64,000 bases of DNA from contig JAJPHN010000025.1 of NCBI GenBank assembly GCA_021325235.1, positions 583,004 through 647,003 on the forward strand, given 5' to 3'. Positions 55,238 through 64,000 of the stretch are shown here, piece after piece. Numbering within the stretch: position 1 is the stretch's first letter; each line of letters opens with the position of its first letter. This stretch comes from Terriglobia bacterium (lineage in GTDB: Bacteria > Acidobacteriota > Terriglobia > Bryobacterales > Bryobacteraceae). The notes beneath the pieces are model-generated. The model had not been told where the DNA came from. It saw nothing but the letters and a program-made list of their open reading frames with translations, and did not search any database. Made by a program: the position numbers and the translations under genes.

Positions 55238-57658
55238 ATGAAGTATCTCTGCATTCATTGCCATTTCTATCAACCTCCGCGCGAAAACGCCTGGCTCGAA
55301 CAGATCGAACTGCAGGACTCGGCCTATCCGTATCACGACTGGAACGAACGCATCACCGCCGAGTGCTACGCCACGAATCTGGCCGCGCGCATTCTTAACG
55401 AGCAGCAGCAGATCACGCGCATCGTCAATAACTACTCCAAAATCAGCTTCAACTTCGGCCCAACCCTGCTCTCCTGGGCAGCCGAACATGCGCGCGAGAT
55501 GTATCGCGGTGTGATCGAGGCCGATAAGCGCAGCGTGAAGCAGTACTCCGGGCACGGCTCGGCGCTGGCTCAGGCTTATAACCACATCATCATGCCGCTG
55601 GCGAACCGGCGCGACAAGGAGACCCAGATTCGCTGGGGTATGGCGGATTTCCGCTACCGCTTCGGGCGCGAGGCCGAAGGCATGTGGCTGCCGGAAACCG
55701 CCGTTGACACCGAAACGCTCGAGCTGATGGCGGAAGCCGGTTTATCGTTCACCGTCCTGGCTCCGCATCAGGCCAAAGCTATTCGTCCGATTGCGGGCGG
55801 TTCGTGGCAGGATGTGTCCGGCTCGAAGATCGATCCGCGGCGCGCCTATCTGTTTCGCACGCCCGGCGGAAAGACGATTAATCTGTTCTTCTACGACGGC
55901 CCGATCTCGCAGGCTGTCGCTTTTGAGAAGCTGCTCGAAAACGGCGAAAAGTTCGCGACGCGTCTGCTGAGCGGATTGTCCGCAAGTGCCTCGGAAGCAC
56001 AGCTGGCGCACATTGCGACCGATGGCGAAACTTACGGTCATCACCATCGCCACGGAGAGATGGCGCTGGCCTACGCGGTCGATCAGATCGAAGCAAGACG
56101 GCTGGCGCGCGTGACGAATTACGGCGAATTCCTCGAGATCGCGCCCCCCGCGTGGGAGGTGCAGATCTTCGATCGAACCTCCTGGAGCTGCGTGCACGGA
56201 GTGGAGCGCTGGCGCAGCAATTGCGGCTGCAATGCAGGCCGGGCCGGCTGGAACCAGCAATGGCGGCAACCGTTGCGCGAAGCTCTGGACTGGCTGCGCG
56301 ATTGGGCCGCGCCGCACTTTGAAGCGCTCGGGCTCGCGTTCCTGCGCGATCCCTGGGCTGCGCGTGATGCGTACGTCTCCGTCGTGCTCGATCGCCATCC
56401 GGATGTTCGCGAGCAGTTCGGCAAAGAGCATTTTCTACGGGAGCTGACAAGCGATGAAGAGGTACGGGTCTGGAAGCTGATGGAGCTGGCACGCAACGCG
56501 ATGCTGATGTACACCAGCTGCGGCTGGTTCTTCGACGATCTCTCGGGCATTGAAACCGTTCAGGTCATCCAGTATGCGGGGCGGGTGGTCCAGCTTGCCG
56601 CTCAGCTATTTGGCGAGAACGTCGAGTCTGAATTTCTTGCGCGTCTGGAAGGCGCGCGCAGCAATCTGGCCGAGCATGGTTCGGGTGCTGATATCTATCG
56701 CCGGCATGTGAAACCGGCCATGGTCGATCTCGAAAAGGTGGGCGCGCATTACGCGATCAGCTCTTTGTTCGCGCCTTACGGCGACTGTACCGATGTTTTT
56801 TCGTACGAGGTCAAGCGGCTCGATCATCACGCGCGCGAGGCCGGCAAATTGCGGATGGCTCTCGGTAATGCACGCTTCACGTCAAAGGTGACTCAGGAAC
56901 AGGAAGATCTCACATTCTGGGTCGTCCATTTCGGCGATCACAACGTGGCGGGCGGCGTGCGTCGCTTTGAGTGCTCCAATGCGTATCGCGAACTGCTCGA
57001 ATCAATCAGCGATGCGTTCTCACGGGTGGATATTCCCGAGGTCGTGCGGTTGCTCGACAAGCGATTTGGTGAAAAGACCTTTTCGCTGCGATCGCTCTTT
57101 CGGGACGAACAGCGCCGCATTCTGCGCCTGATTCTTTCAAGCACCGCGGCGGAGGCAGAAGCCGCGTACCTGCAGATCTATGAGCATCACGCAGCTCTCA
57201 TGCGCTTTCTCGCGAATCTCGGCACGCCAATGCCGCGCGAGTTCGCGGCCGCAATTGAATACGCCATCAACACACTGTTGCGACGCGCTCTCGCCGCCGA
57301 AGAGCTGGACGGCAATCGGGTGAAAACGCTGCTGCAGGAAGCCGACGCCAGCCACACCACATTGGATAAGACGACGCTCGAGTTCCAGCTGCGTCATAAG
57401 CTCGAGCTGCTGGCGCGGCGCCTGGCCGAACATCCGGTCGATCTTGAAAAACTCGGCGCTCTTCGGCGTGCGCTGGAGATTTCGCGATCCATGCCCTTTG
57501 CCGTGAATCTCTGGGCGGTGCAGAACGAGGTCTATTCGCTCCAGGCAACCGCCCATGCCAGAATGCGCCGCCGGGCCGCGCGCAGCGATAAGAAGGCCAA
57601 GGAGTGGATTGAAGGCTTCCACGCGCTGAACGAGCTGTTAAGCATCCGGCTCGCGTAA
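55238..57658 (+). CDS. GH57-type glycoside hydrolase with DUF3536 domain
   Basis: Probable alpha-glucan-acting enzyme (GH57 includes amylases, branching enzymes and 4-alpha-glucanotransferases). The N-terminal barrel starts CIHCHFYQPPRENAWLE and has NYSKISFNFGPTLLSW, GMWLPETAVDTETLELM and the catalytic-Asp motif IATDGETYGHHHRHGE (about 263-278). The C-terminal half is the DUF3536-type helical domain (LMYTSCGWFFDDLSGIET, TFWVVHFGDHNVAGGVR). Length 806. It is near but not contiguous with the GDE-TreZ operon, so it may contribute to the same storage-glucan metabolism. Confidence 0.85.
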   Translation: MKYLCIHCHFYQPPRENAWLEQIELQDSAYPYHDWNERITAECYATNLAARILNEQQQITRIVNNYSKISFNFGPTLLSWAAEHAREMYRGVIEADKRSVKQYSGHGSALAQAYNHIIMPLANRRDKETQIRWGMADFRYRFGREAEGMWLPETAVDTETLELMAEAGLSFTVLAPHQAKAIRPIAGGSWQDVSGSKIDPRRAYLFRTPGGKTINLFFYDGPISQAVAFEKLLENGEKFATRLLSGLSASASEAQLAHIATDGETYGHHHRHGEMALAYAVDQIEARRLARVTNYGEFLEIAPPAWEVQIFDRTSWSCVHGVERWRSNCGCNAGRAGWNQQWRQPLREALDWLRDWAAPHFEALGLAFLRDPWAARDAYVSVVLDRHPDVREQFGKEHFLRELTSDEEVRVWKLMELARNAMLMYTSCGWFFDDLSGIETVQVIQYAGRVVQLAAQLFGENVESEFLARLEGARSNLAEHGSGADIYRRHVKPAMVDLEKVGAHYAISSLFAPYGDCTDVFSYEVKRLDHHAREAGKLRMALGNARFTSKVTQEQEDLTFWVVHFGDHNVAGGVRRFECSNAYRELLESISDAFSRVDIPEVVRLLDKRFGEKTFSLRSLFRDEQRRILRLILSSTAAEAEAAYLQIYEHHAALMRFLANLGTPMPREFAAAIEYAINTLLRRALAAEELDGNRVKTLLQEADASHTTLDKTTLEFQLRHKLELLARRLAEHPVDLEKLGALRRALEISRSMPFAVNLWAVQNEVYSLQATAHARMRRRAARSDKKAKEWIEGFHALNELLSIRLA

Positions 57659-57839
57659 AACGGGCACTCCGCGGTCGTCGTTGCCTATTGAGGCCGCGGC
57701 AGAATGCGAAAGGTCAGCATGGCGGATCGTTGTCAACTAAAAATTTAGGATACGGGCGCCGGCGCCCGCCGGATCGCAGCACTGGACCGACTGCCTCGCG
57801 ATGAGCGGATAGGGCCATTCGTTATCATGATTCCGAAGC

Positions 57840-58124
57840 ATGCCTGCAGACGCCGGAACAGACCAGCTAGGCCACAAGGTGATCGAGGTAATTGCGCGTA
57901 CGCAGCGGATACCGGTAGAATCCGTGACGCCCGACAGCACGTTCGACCAGCTCAAGATCGATTCGCTCGACGGTATCAACATTGTTTTTGAGCTCGAAAA
58001 AGAGTTCAACATCGACATCCCCGATGAAGGCGTGGCGCGTCTGAAAACCGTGCGCGAGACCATCGACGGCGTGCGCCAGCTGGTCGAAAAAAAGAGCGAG
58101 ACGGCAGCTTCCGGCGCAGTATGA
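57840..58124 (+). CDS. Acyl carrier protein
   Basis: Small carrier with a phosphopantetheine-attached Ser in KIDSLDGINIVFELEKEFNI (Ser about 43). Helix 1 and helix 3 have normal family pattern; the 94 residues include a short head and a C-tail (KKSETAASGAV). It overlaps the ketosynthase by 4 nt. It is not necessarily the housekeeping AcpP: the loop DSLDG matches ACPs serving secondary or specialised pathways as well as FabF-linked ones. Confidence 0.88.
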   Translation: MPADAGTDQLGHKVIEVIARTQRIPVESVTPDSTFDQLKIDSLDGINIVFELEKEFNIDIPDEGVARLKTVRETIDGVRQLVEKKSETAASGAV

Positions 58125-59338
58125 AGCGCGTGGCGATCACGGGTCAGGGAATCGTCTGCGCGCTCGGCAATAATCTTGGCGAATGTTGGGCCATGACGAC
58201 CAGCGGGCAAACGGCCATCGCTCCGCTCCGCGACCCGGGCTCGCCTCCGTACAAGTTCCAGACCGGTGCCGAGGCACGGAATTTCGAGCCGCTCGCGCAG
58301 TTTACGGAAAAAGATCTTGTGATACTTGAACGTTTCGCGCTGTTCGCGGTGGCGGCGGCCCGCGAAGCCGTGGCCCAGAGCGGGCTGCGGTTTGAGGGCG
58401 AACTCGGCGAGCGCACGGCGATTGTCACTGGCAGCAGCGTGGGAGGCCAGTTTGCCGAAGAAGAAGGTTATCAGCGGCTGTATCGGGAAAACAATCCGCG
58501 CGTAGCACCGCTCACGATTCCGCGCACGATGGCCAACGCCGGCGCGAGCCAGATTTCACTCGAATTTGGTATCCACGGCCCGGCTTACACAGTTTCGACC
58601 GCGTGTTCTTCTTCCAACCACGCCATCGGCCAGGCCTTCTGGATGATCCGCAGCGGGCAGGTGAAAGCGGCCGTTACGGGTGGGAGCGAGGCTGTGTTTT
58701 CGGAAGGGTTGCTGCGTGCGTGGGAAGCGATGCGCGTGGTTTCTCCCGAGCCATGCCGGCCTTTCTCAGCCGACCGGCGCGGTCTGTCGCTCGGCGAAGG
58801 CGGCGCGATGTTTGTGCTGGAAGAATGGGAACACGCTCGCGCACGCGGCGCAGCCATTATTGGCGAAGTTGTCGGATTCGGCATGAGTTCCGACGCGCAT
58901 CACATCACCCAACCCTGCGCTTCCGGTCCGGCGCGCGCCATGCAGTGGGCACTTGAAGATGCGCAGCTTTCGCCGGAGGAGATCGACTACATCAACGCGC
59001 ATGGCACGGGCACGCAGGCCAACGACGCCACCGAAAGCGAAGCCATTCGCAACGTTTTCGGCGCCGCTGCCGAACAAGTTCTGGTAAGTTCCACCAAGTC
59101 GCTGCACGGCCACGCGCTGGGAGCAGCCGGAGCCATCGAGGCCGTTCTGACCAGCCAGGCTTTGCGCTGCCAAACCGTTCCGCCGACGGTCAATTTCCGG
59201 GAACGTGACCCAGCTTGCAATCTAAATATTGTGGCCAACGAAGCGCGCCGAGCGCCGTTGCGAACGGCTCTTTCCAATACTTTCGCCTTCGGCGGCTTGA
59301 ATGCAACGCTGGTGCTTCGCCGCGGCCCGGATCAATGA
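58121..59338 (+). CDS. Beta-ketoacyl-ACP synthase (FabF-like)
   Basis: Condensing enzyme with thiolase fold. The Cys-His-His triad is in VSTACSSSNHAIG (about 163), INAHGTGTQANDATES (about 297) and SLHGHALGAAGAIEA (about 332). Length 405, typical of FabF/KASII. Because it is coupled to its own ACP and lacks fabD, fabG or fabH nearby, it might be a dedicated pair rather than the core fatty acid genes. It precedes rpiB. Confidence 0.88.
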   Translation: MKRVAITGQGIVCALGNNLGECWAMTTSGQTAIAPLRDPGSPPYKFQTGAEARNFEPLAQFTEKDLVILERFALFAVAAAREAVAQSGLRFEGELGERTAIVTGSSVGGQFAEEEGYQRLYRENNPRVAPLTIPRTMANAGASQISLEFGIHGPAYTVSTACSSSNHAIGQAFWMIRSGQVKAAVTGGSEAVFSEGLLRAWEAMRVVSPEPCRPFSADRRGLSLGEGGAMFVLEEWEHARARGAAIIGEVVGFGMSSDAHHITQPCASGPARAMQWALEDAQLSPEEIDYINAHGTGTQANDATESEAIRNVFGAAAEQVLVSSTKSLHGHALGAAGAIEAVLTSQALRCQTVPPTVNFRERDPACNLNIVANEARRAPLRTALSNTFAFGGLNATLVLRRGPDQ

Positions 59339-59402
59339 TCACCAACCCGCGTGAAATGCGAAGCCAAGAACACGCGCGGGCGTCTAAAGGAGAGTCAAGA
59401 CT

Positions 59403-59858
59403 GTGAAAATTTCGATTGGAGCGGATCACGCCGGCTTCGATATGAAACGCGACCTGATCCAATATGTCGAGAAGCTGGGCCACCAGGTGCACGATGTGGG
59501 TACCTACGAACCGGGCAAGCCCGACGATTACCCCGATTACGCCGCACTGGTTGCCGAAGAGGTACGCTCCGGGCAGGCCGATCGCGGCATCCTGGTGTGC
59601 GGCAGCGGCGTGGGCGTGTCGGTCGCGGCCAACAAGTTCAAGGGCATTCGCGCCGCCATGTGCCACGATCACTATTCGGCGCACCAGGGCGTAGAACATG
59701 ATGATATGAATGTGCTCGTGCTGGGGGCGCGTATCATTGGCCAGATGATGGCGCAGGATGTTACGCAGGCTTTTCTCGGGGCCAAATTCAGCAACGAAGA
59801 GCGGCACGTGCGCCGCTTAAATAAAGTGAAAGGAATCGAAGAAAATGAGTTCCGCTAG
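59403..59858 (+). CDS. rpiB: Ribose 5-phosphate isomerase B
   Basis: Interconverts ribose 5-phosphate and ribulose 5-phosphate. Motifs: [16 protein letters not shown] (residues 2-17), [38 protein letters not shown] (Cys as the catalytic residue) and [13 protein letters not shown]. Length 151. The start is GTG 59403 with AAGGAGAG upstream. Its last 14 nt overlap pgi, so a pentose-hexose phosphate operon is likely. Confidence 0.95.
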   Translation: MKISIGADHAGFDMKRDLIQYVEKLGHQVHDVGTYEPGKPDDYPDYAALVAEEVRSGQADRGILVCGSGVGVSVAANKFKGIRAAMCHDHYSAHQGVEHDDMNVLVLGARIIGQMMAQDVTQAFLGAKFSNEERHVRRLNKVKGIEENEFR

Positions 59859-61587
59859 AACGCAGAGCGCGACCAGCGGCGATATGTTTTCGCTGAAGCC
59901 TGGCCCAATAGAGAGCGCCTACGAGCAGGCCAGGAAAAGCTGGGAAAGCGCGGGCAACACCGAAAAGCTTTGGAAGAAAGACGCTGCGCTTTGGACCAAC
60001 ACCGACGAGAGCAAATGGCTCGGCTGGCTCGATATCGTTCACGAGGAACTCGCCAACGTATCGCGCTTCAAAGCGCTGGCCGCGGAAGTGAAGGAGGACG
60101 GGTTCGAGCACATTCTGCTGCTCGGCATGGGCGGCTCAAGCCTGTGCCCGGAAGTTTTCAGCCTGACCTTCGGCCGCCAGCCAGGTTGGCCCGAACTGCT
60201 GGTTCTCGATTCAACCGACCCCGCGCAGATTCGCCGTTTTCGCGAGCGCATCGATCCAGCGCGCACGCTGTTCTGTGTGTCGAGTAAATCGGGAACTACG
60301 CTCGAACCGAACATTTACATGCAGTATTTCTACGACGAGACAAAGAAAGTCGTCGGCGGCAATGCGGGCAATCATTTCATCGCGGTCACCGATCCCGGCT
60401 CAAAGCTCGAAGGCGTCGCCAAAGAACTCAAGTTCCGGCGCGTTTACCATGGCGTGCCGAGCATCGGCGGCCGCTATTCCGCGCTTTCGGATTTCGGGCT
60501 GGTGCCGCATTCGGCAGCCGGTCTCGATACCGAGAAGTTGCTCAAACATGCGGAAAGAATGGTGGAAGCCTGCAAGCAGCCGAAGGTGGAGGACAATCCC
60601 GGCGTTGCGCTTGGTATCGCGCTCGGCGTGGCAGCCACAAAATTCGGACGCGACAAGCTCACCGTGATCTGTTCGCGTTCGATCTCCGATTTGGGCGCGT
60701 GGCTGGAACAGTTAGTGGCGGAATCGACCGGCAAGCAGGGGCACGGCATCATACCCGTCGATCGTGAACCGCTGGTGGCGACCGACAAATACGGAAAGGA
60801 TCGCATCTTTGCCTACATTCGCTATGCCGGCGATGGCGGCGGCGAAGAGGAAGCGACCGTAAACGCGCTCGAGCAGGCCGGTCAGCCTGTCGTGCGCGTG
60901 GTTCTGAGCGATCTCTACGATCTCGGTCAGGCTTTCTTCCAGTGGGAAATTGCAACTGCGGTGGCCGGGTCGCTGCTCGGCATCAACGCCTTCAATCAGC
61001 CGGATGTGGAGGCCAGCAAGATCGTCACGCGCGAGCTCACATCCGAATTCGAAAAGACCGGCTCGCTGCCAGCCGAGAAGCCGATCCTGGAGCAGGAAGG
61101 CATCAAGCTCTTCACGGACAAAGAAAATGCCGAGGCGCTGCTCAAAGGCAACGGCACGCTCGGCGCTGTGATCCGCGCGCATCTGGACCGCATCAAGACC
61201 GGCGACTATTTCGGGCTTCTGGCGTACATTCCCATGTTCCCCGAGCATGAAAAAGCGCTCGAAGAGATTCGCAAGCAGGTGCTCGAGTCGAAACAGGTCG
61301 CAACGGTTCTCGGCTTCGGCCCTCGTTTCCTGCACAGCACCGGGCAGGACTACAAGGGCGGCCCGAACTCGGGTGTGTTCCTGCAGATTACCTGCGATGA
61401 AGCGCACGACTTGCCGGTTCCCGGACAAAAGTACACGTTCGGCGTAGTGAAAGCGGCTCAGGCGCGCGGCGATTTTCAAGTATTAGCCGAACGCCACCGC
61501 CGCGCTCTGCGTGTGCATCTGGGAACGGATGTCTCGAAAGGCCTGAAGCAGTTGCGCGATCTGGTGTTCGCGGCGTTAGCGCATTAA
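59845..61587 (+). CDS. pgi: Glucose-6-phosphate isomerase, transaldolase-fusion-related type
   Basis: Converts glucose 6-phosphate to fructose 6-phosphate. Features of the phosphosugar SIS fold: [14 protein letters not shown] (about 92), [12 protein letters not shown] (about 147), [12 protein letters not shown] and [16 protein letters not shown] (about 293). This pattern is closer to the Pgi half of bifunctional transaldolase-phosphoglucose isomerase proteins than to classical Pgi. Here it is a free 580-residue protein with no transaldolase domain. Overlaps rpiB by 14 nt. Confidence 0.9.
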   Translation: MSSARTQSATSGDMFSLKPGPIESAYEQARKSWESAGNTEKLWKKDAALWTNTDESKWLGWLDIVHEELANVSRFKALAAEVKEDGFEHILLLGMGGSSLCPEVFSLTFGRQPGWPELLVLDSTDPAQIRRFRERIDPARTLFCVSSKSGTTLEPNIYMQYFYDETKKVVGGNAGNHFIAVTDPGSKLEGVAKELKFRRVYHGVPSIGGRYSALSDFGLVPHSAAGLDTEKLLKHAERMVEACKQPKVEDNPGVALGIALGVAATKFGRDKLTVICSRSISDLGAWLEQLVAESTGKQGHGIIPVDREPLVATDKYGKDRIFAYIRYAGDGGGEEEATVNALEQAGQPVVRVVLSDLYDLGQAFFQWEIATAVAGSLLGINAFNQPDVEASKIVTRELTSEFEKTGSLPAEKPILEQEGIKLFTDKENAEALLKGNGTLGAVIRAHLDRIKTGDYFGLLAYIPMFPEHEKALEEIRKQVLESKQVATVLGFGPRFLHSTGQDYKGGPNSGVFLQITCDEAHDLPVPGQKYTFGVVKAAQARGDFQVLAERHRRALRVHLGTDVSKGLKQLRDLVFAALAH

Positions 61588-61634
61588 GAAAGTACGGTGA
61601 CGAGCTCGTTCGGGAATGGCGCCCGCTCAGCAGG

Positions 61635-63002
61635 TTAGATCGGGCTCCAGGTCCCGTCGCTCTGCTGCTTTTCCTGTTCCTGCTTTTTCTCGCGCGCTTT
61701 TTCCGCAGCAGACTTGCCGCCTTTGAAATACAAATGGACGGTGACGTTGTGAGTCGAAGGATCGGCTGAATAATCCGAGCGCGCATCGGCGAGATTATCG
61801 AAGATGCCCTCCTGCTGCACGCGCTTCAGAAAAAAGTCCGGGTATTCGGGATTGAACGGATGGCCTTGCTTCTCTCCCCAGAGCCGGGCGATGACGGGCT
61901 GGGTCGTGATATCCAGCCCCTGGATATCAAGCGTCTGAAAATTGTAAACGGCCCCGGGGGTCACGTTGTAGACCAGGTTGACCACGCGTTTGGTGTCATC
62001 CGGCTGCGGCTCGGCGGTGATACTCGCATCGAGCAAGCCGCGATGCCGCATCTTCTTGAGCAAGTCGAGGCGAAAATTATCCGCCTGCTCGCTGTTGTAC
62101 GGCTGGCCCGGCTTGAACGGAATGGTGGAGCGGATCTCGTCTTCGTCCAGCCCCTGGCCGCGGAAGCGAATGGAGCCAAATTTGAACTGCGGTCCATCTT
62201 TGATCTGCACCTTTACGATGACGCCCAAATTCGTCTTCGCCGGTTCCGTTTCGATTTTTGGAAAGCTTACGGCCGCGTAGCCTTTCGCTGCATAGAGCGG
62301 CCGAATCGCGCCATCCAGAATGAGCTTGAGGCGCATATCGGAGAGCGGCACGCCGATGGCGACCTGATTGACGGCTCGCAGAATCGTACCGGTATCGACG
62401 GCCTGGTTACCCGAGACTTCCACTTGTGAAATGGTCGGAGCCGGCGTGTCGGGCGAGAAAAGAACCGTCAGCTGCTGAGGATCGTCGTTCGAGATAGCAG
62501 CTCGTACCTTAACCTTCTGGTTATCCTCGGCCAGGCAGCTTTCGAGCGCCGACTGGTACCGATGTAGAACGCCTTCGGTGCCCGGAATGCGATCCGAGTA
62601 GAGATCCACATGCTGCTTCAGACAGGCCCGCAACTGGTCATCGGGCACATGGAAGCGGTCGAAGCGTATCGGAAAGGTCTGCTCGTTCTCTGCAACGACG
62701 AAGGTGACCTGGTAGGGAGGCGCCGCTCCAACCCCGGTGCGGTACTCGTAGGAAACGTTGTTGAAGAGCTCGCTGGCCTGGAGCTTAACGCGGGCGGCAT
62801 CGATCTTCGCCGCGTCCACTCGCTCGCCGATCTTCAGCCCGGCTTCGCGAACGATGTCCGCGGATGAATAAAGGTGGTTTCCCTTAACCGTGACCGATTC
62901 CAGCGGGCCCGGCGGGGGAGCCTTTTTCGCTGCGCTCTGTTGGCCGGCATTCAGGGAAACACCGCACCAGACAAACGCGGCCAGCAACAACAACGCGCGC
63001 AT
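61635..63002 (-). CDS. POTRA-repeat periplasmic protein without barrel (BamA-like)
   Basis: Exported protein of four POTRA-like domains. Start at ATG 63002 (455 residues) gives a signal peptide MRALLLLAAFVWCGVSLNAG. Repeat starts are LESVTVKGNHLYSSADI, ISQVEVSGNQAVDTGTIL, FKFGSIRFRGQGLDEDEI and YNFQTLDIQGLDITTQPVI. The product ends in a charged tail (AEKAREKKQEQEKQQ) rather than an outer-membrane barrel, so it is not a complete BamA/TamA. The usual role of POTRA domains is to handle outer-membrane protein substrates in the periplasm. Confidence 0.82.
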   Translation of the reverse strand: MRALLLLAAFVWCGVSLNAGQQSAAKKAPPPGPLESVTVKGNHLYSSADIVREAGLKIGERVDAAKIDAARVKLQASELFNNVSYEYRTGVGAAPPYQVTFVVAENEQTFPIRFDRFHVPDDQLRACLKQHVDLYSDRIPGTEGVLHRYQSALESCLAEDNQKVKVRAAISNDDPQQLTVLFSPDTPAPTISQVEVSGNQAVDTGTILRAVNQVAIGVPLSDMRLKLILDGAIRPLYAAKGYAAVSFPKIETEPAKTNLGVIVKVQIKDGPQFKFGSIRFRGQGLDEDEIRSTIPFKPGQPYNSEQADNFRLDLLKKMRHRGLLDASITAEPQPDDTKRVVNLVYNVTPGAVYNFQTLDIQGLDITTQPVIARLWGEKQGHPFNPEYPDFFLKRVQQEGIFDNLADARSDYSADPSTHNVTVHLYFKGGKSAAEKAREKKQEQEKQQSDGTWSPI

Positions 63003-63175
63003 AAAGGTTCTGATTTCATGATACGTACGCGCTTGCCGGTCAGTTGCGGGCAAGTTTCAGATGGCGCGAACGCCTGAACCGCCGGACAGAAATTTCACTT
63101 CGCAAGAAACCGCGCAGAGCCCGTACATCAAGCCGGGCCTGCGCGGCGCAGATTCACGCAACTCGCTGAAATAAA

Positions 63176-63201
63176 GCGGACGCGCGTTCAAGCGCGTCCG
63201 C
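63176..63201 (-). terminator. Terminator of the small hydrophilic gene
   Basis: GCGGACGCGC and GCGCGTCCGC form a perfect 10-bp stem with a 6-nt loop. Read on the minus strand, it is followed by CTTTATTTC, a T-rich tract. It lies 8 nt past the stop of the small gene at 63209. Confidence 0.7.
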
Positions 63202-63208
63202 GAGCAAC

Positions 63209-63436
63209 TTACTCTTTGCTTTTCCCGGCTGTATGCGTGTGATGGTTAATGTTGCCGTGCTCGTCCTTGTACTCGCGCGACTTCAGGTCTGACGACTCCG
63301 ATCCCGAGCTGCGAGAATGCGAGCCGGATTCGTGCTCCCGGCCCTTCGTGCTCCCGGATTCGTGGCGAGACCGGGGATCTTCGCTGCTCCTGTGCGGATG
63401 TTTGCCGGTTCCTTGTTCACCTTTGTGCTCTGCCAT
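63209..63436 (-). CDS. Small hydrophilic stress-protein-like peptide
   Basis: 75-residue, extremely polar, disordered product rich in Ser, His, Gly, Lys and Glu (HKGEQGTGKHPHRSSEDPRS onward), without hydrophobic core. It resembles bacterial stress/hydrophilin-type peptides in composition only. The start ATG 63436 is chosen since GGAGG lies 7 nt upstream of it, whereas the earlier in-frame ATG 63442 is too close (1 nt). A strong hairpin terminator follows. Divergent from the CheB-domain gene. Confidence 0.6.
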   Translation of the reverse strand: MAEHKGEQGTGKHPHRSSEDPRSRHESGSTKGREHESGSHSRSSGSESSDLKSREYKDEHGNINHHTHTAGKSKE

Positions 63437-63531
63437 AGTCATACCTCCGAAAGTCAGATCAAACGAGCTCCCAATCGACCTCGCACTGTTACAGTTCCTG
63501 GAAGAGAATGGTTGTTCAGGACAGGTAAAGA

Positions 63532-63924
63532 ATGTCGGAAGAAAGCCCAGAGCGAATGGAAGATCCCGAGGAGTTAGCGGGAGACGCAAGCGAGGACAGC
63601 TTCGAAGAGCCTGATACCGCCGAACCGCCACCCGTCGTCGGGGACGGAACGGAAGAGGAAGACAGTGTTCTGGCGTTTCCGATCGTGGGAATCGGGGGAT
63701 CGGCGGGTGGGGTGGAGGCCTACATCGAGCTGTTTCAGCATCTGGCGCCGGATCTGGGCATGGCGTACGTCGTGATCCCGCATCTGCACGCGGATCAGAC
63801 CAGCTACTTACCCGAGATTATTTCTCGGACCACGGCGATGCCGACCAGGAGCATCGAAGACGGGCTGCGGCCCGAGCCGAACCACGTATATGTCCTGATG
63901 GTATGGACCCCGCCTGGTGGTTGA
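63532..63924 (+). pseudogene. CheB-type methylesterase domain, truncated by insertion of an IS element
   Basis: The N-terminal part of a CheB or CheB-CheR-fusion protein: an acidic head (about 45 residues), then FPIVGIGGSAGGVEAYIELF (catalytic Ser of CheB) and MAYVVIPHLHADQTSYLPEI and DGLRPEPNHVYVL. Sequence then departs from the family after LM, giving VWTPPGG and a stop, just where an IS110-type element begins. The full domain is about 180 residues and needs a catalytic His and Asp further on, so this gene is broken. Confidence 0.8.
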
Positions 63925-64000
63925 CTGGGCTGAGGAGGTTCTACAGAGATGGCAGTGAAGGTGATCGGGCTGGATATCGCAAAGCATGTGTTTCAGCTTC
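63899..64000 (+). mobile_element. IS110-family insertion sequence, left end (truncated by window edge)
   Basis: From the point where the CheB reading frame loses its family sequence (about 63899), DNA unlike its neighbours leads to a transposase start. The exact terminal is not fixed: IS110-type elements lack long inverted repeats. The element continues beyond 64000. Confidence 0.6.
63949..64000 (+). CDS. IS110-family transposase, N-terminus (partial)
   Basis: The frame from ATG 63949 reads MAVKVIGLDIAKHVFQL, the DEDD-type RuvC-like start of IS110/IS1111 transposases with the first acidic residue in LDIAK. A GAGGAGG lies 12 nt upstream. It is cut off at the window end. Confidence 0.8.
   Translation, partial: MAVKVIGLDIAKHVFQL

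Overview
The window is 64 kb of GC-rich, densely coded bacterial chromosome with no rRNA, plasmid or prophage signature. The content points to Acidobacteriota, most likely the Solibacteres/Bryobacterales side. Markers are an Oar-like TonB-dependent receptor with an N-terminal carboxypeptidase-regulatory domain, a PadR regulator coupled to a large MacB/FtsX-type permease (ADOP type), a CRTAC1/ASPIC-UnbV repeat protein with a Tat-like leader, the hopanoid radical-SAM enzyme HpnJ, and a GH57-DUF3536 protein. The phylum call is inference from family content; no marker phylogeny was run.

Layout. 0-12.4 kb (+): protein quality control and information processing (clpX, lon, engB, rho, mutL), then a PhyH-type dioxygenase, a frameshifted glutaminyl cyclase, gapdh with a terminator, and a glycosyltransferase-like gene. 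12.5-16.6 kb (-): treZ overlapping a GH133 glycogen debranching enzyme. 16.9-22.4 kb (+): an ECF sigma factor with a small soluble protein and a polytopic membrane protein, then the TonB-dependent receptor. 22.6-26.1 kb (-): tilS upstream of ftsH. 26.1-31 kb (+): a propeller-like secreted protein, two small membrane proteins (one a DUF218/YdcF protein that seems to use a CTG start), an ABC exporter and a Tat-type TIM-barrel isomerase. 31.0-31.7 kb: degraded coding fragments. 31.7-35.4 kb: LytS-type kinase (-), ribA-hutH (+) and tRNA-Ile2(CAU), the substrate of the TilS encoded 10 kb away. 35.4-40.6 kb: CRTAC1 protein, LamG-like protein, rlmH, RNase J and a channel-like protein with an abnormal pore signature. 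40.7-45 kb: padR-ADOP, then a divergent arsR/SDR pair around a 17-nt palindrome. 45.2-48.4 kb: a LolA-like secreted protein, hpnJ and a tightly coupled pair of four-helix SMR-like proteins. 48.6-55.2 kb: nagB, glmS, purS, a WalJ-like MBL hydrolase, aroA and a stand-alone histidine kinase. 55.2-61.6 kb (+): GH57, an ACP-ketosynthase pair, and rpiB overlapping pgi. 61.6-64 kb: a POTRA-only periplasmic protein, a small hydrophilic stress-like peptide, and a CheB-domain gene broken by an IS110-type element that runs off the end.

Together the genes form a housekeeping backbone with a carbon-storage theme (GDE, TreZ, GH57, Pgi, RpiB, GAPDH) and an envelope theme (hopanoid modification, POTRA protein, TonB receptor, ABC exporter, ADOP permease). 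The observations most worth following are the hpnJ-SMR pair operon as a possible hopanoid tailoring/flipping unit, the glutamine-rich disordered head on Rho, the channel with the altered filter, the ArsR/SDR pair with degraded cofactor motifs, and the IS110 disruption at the right edge.
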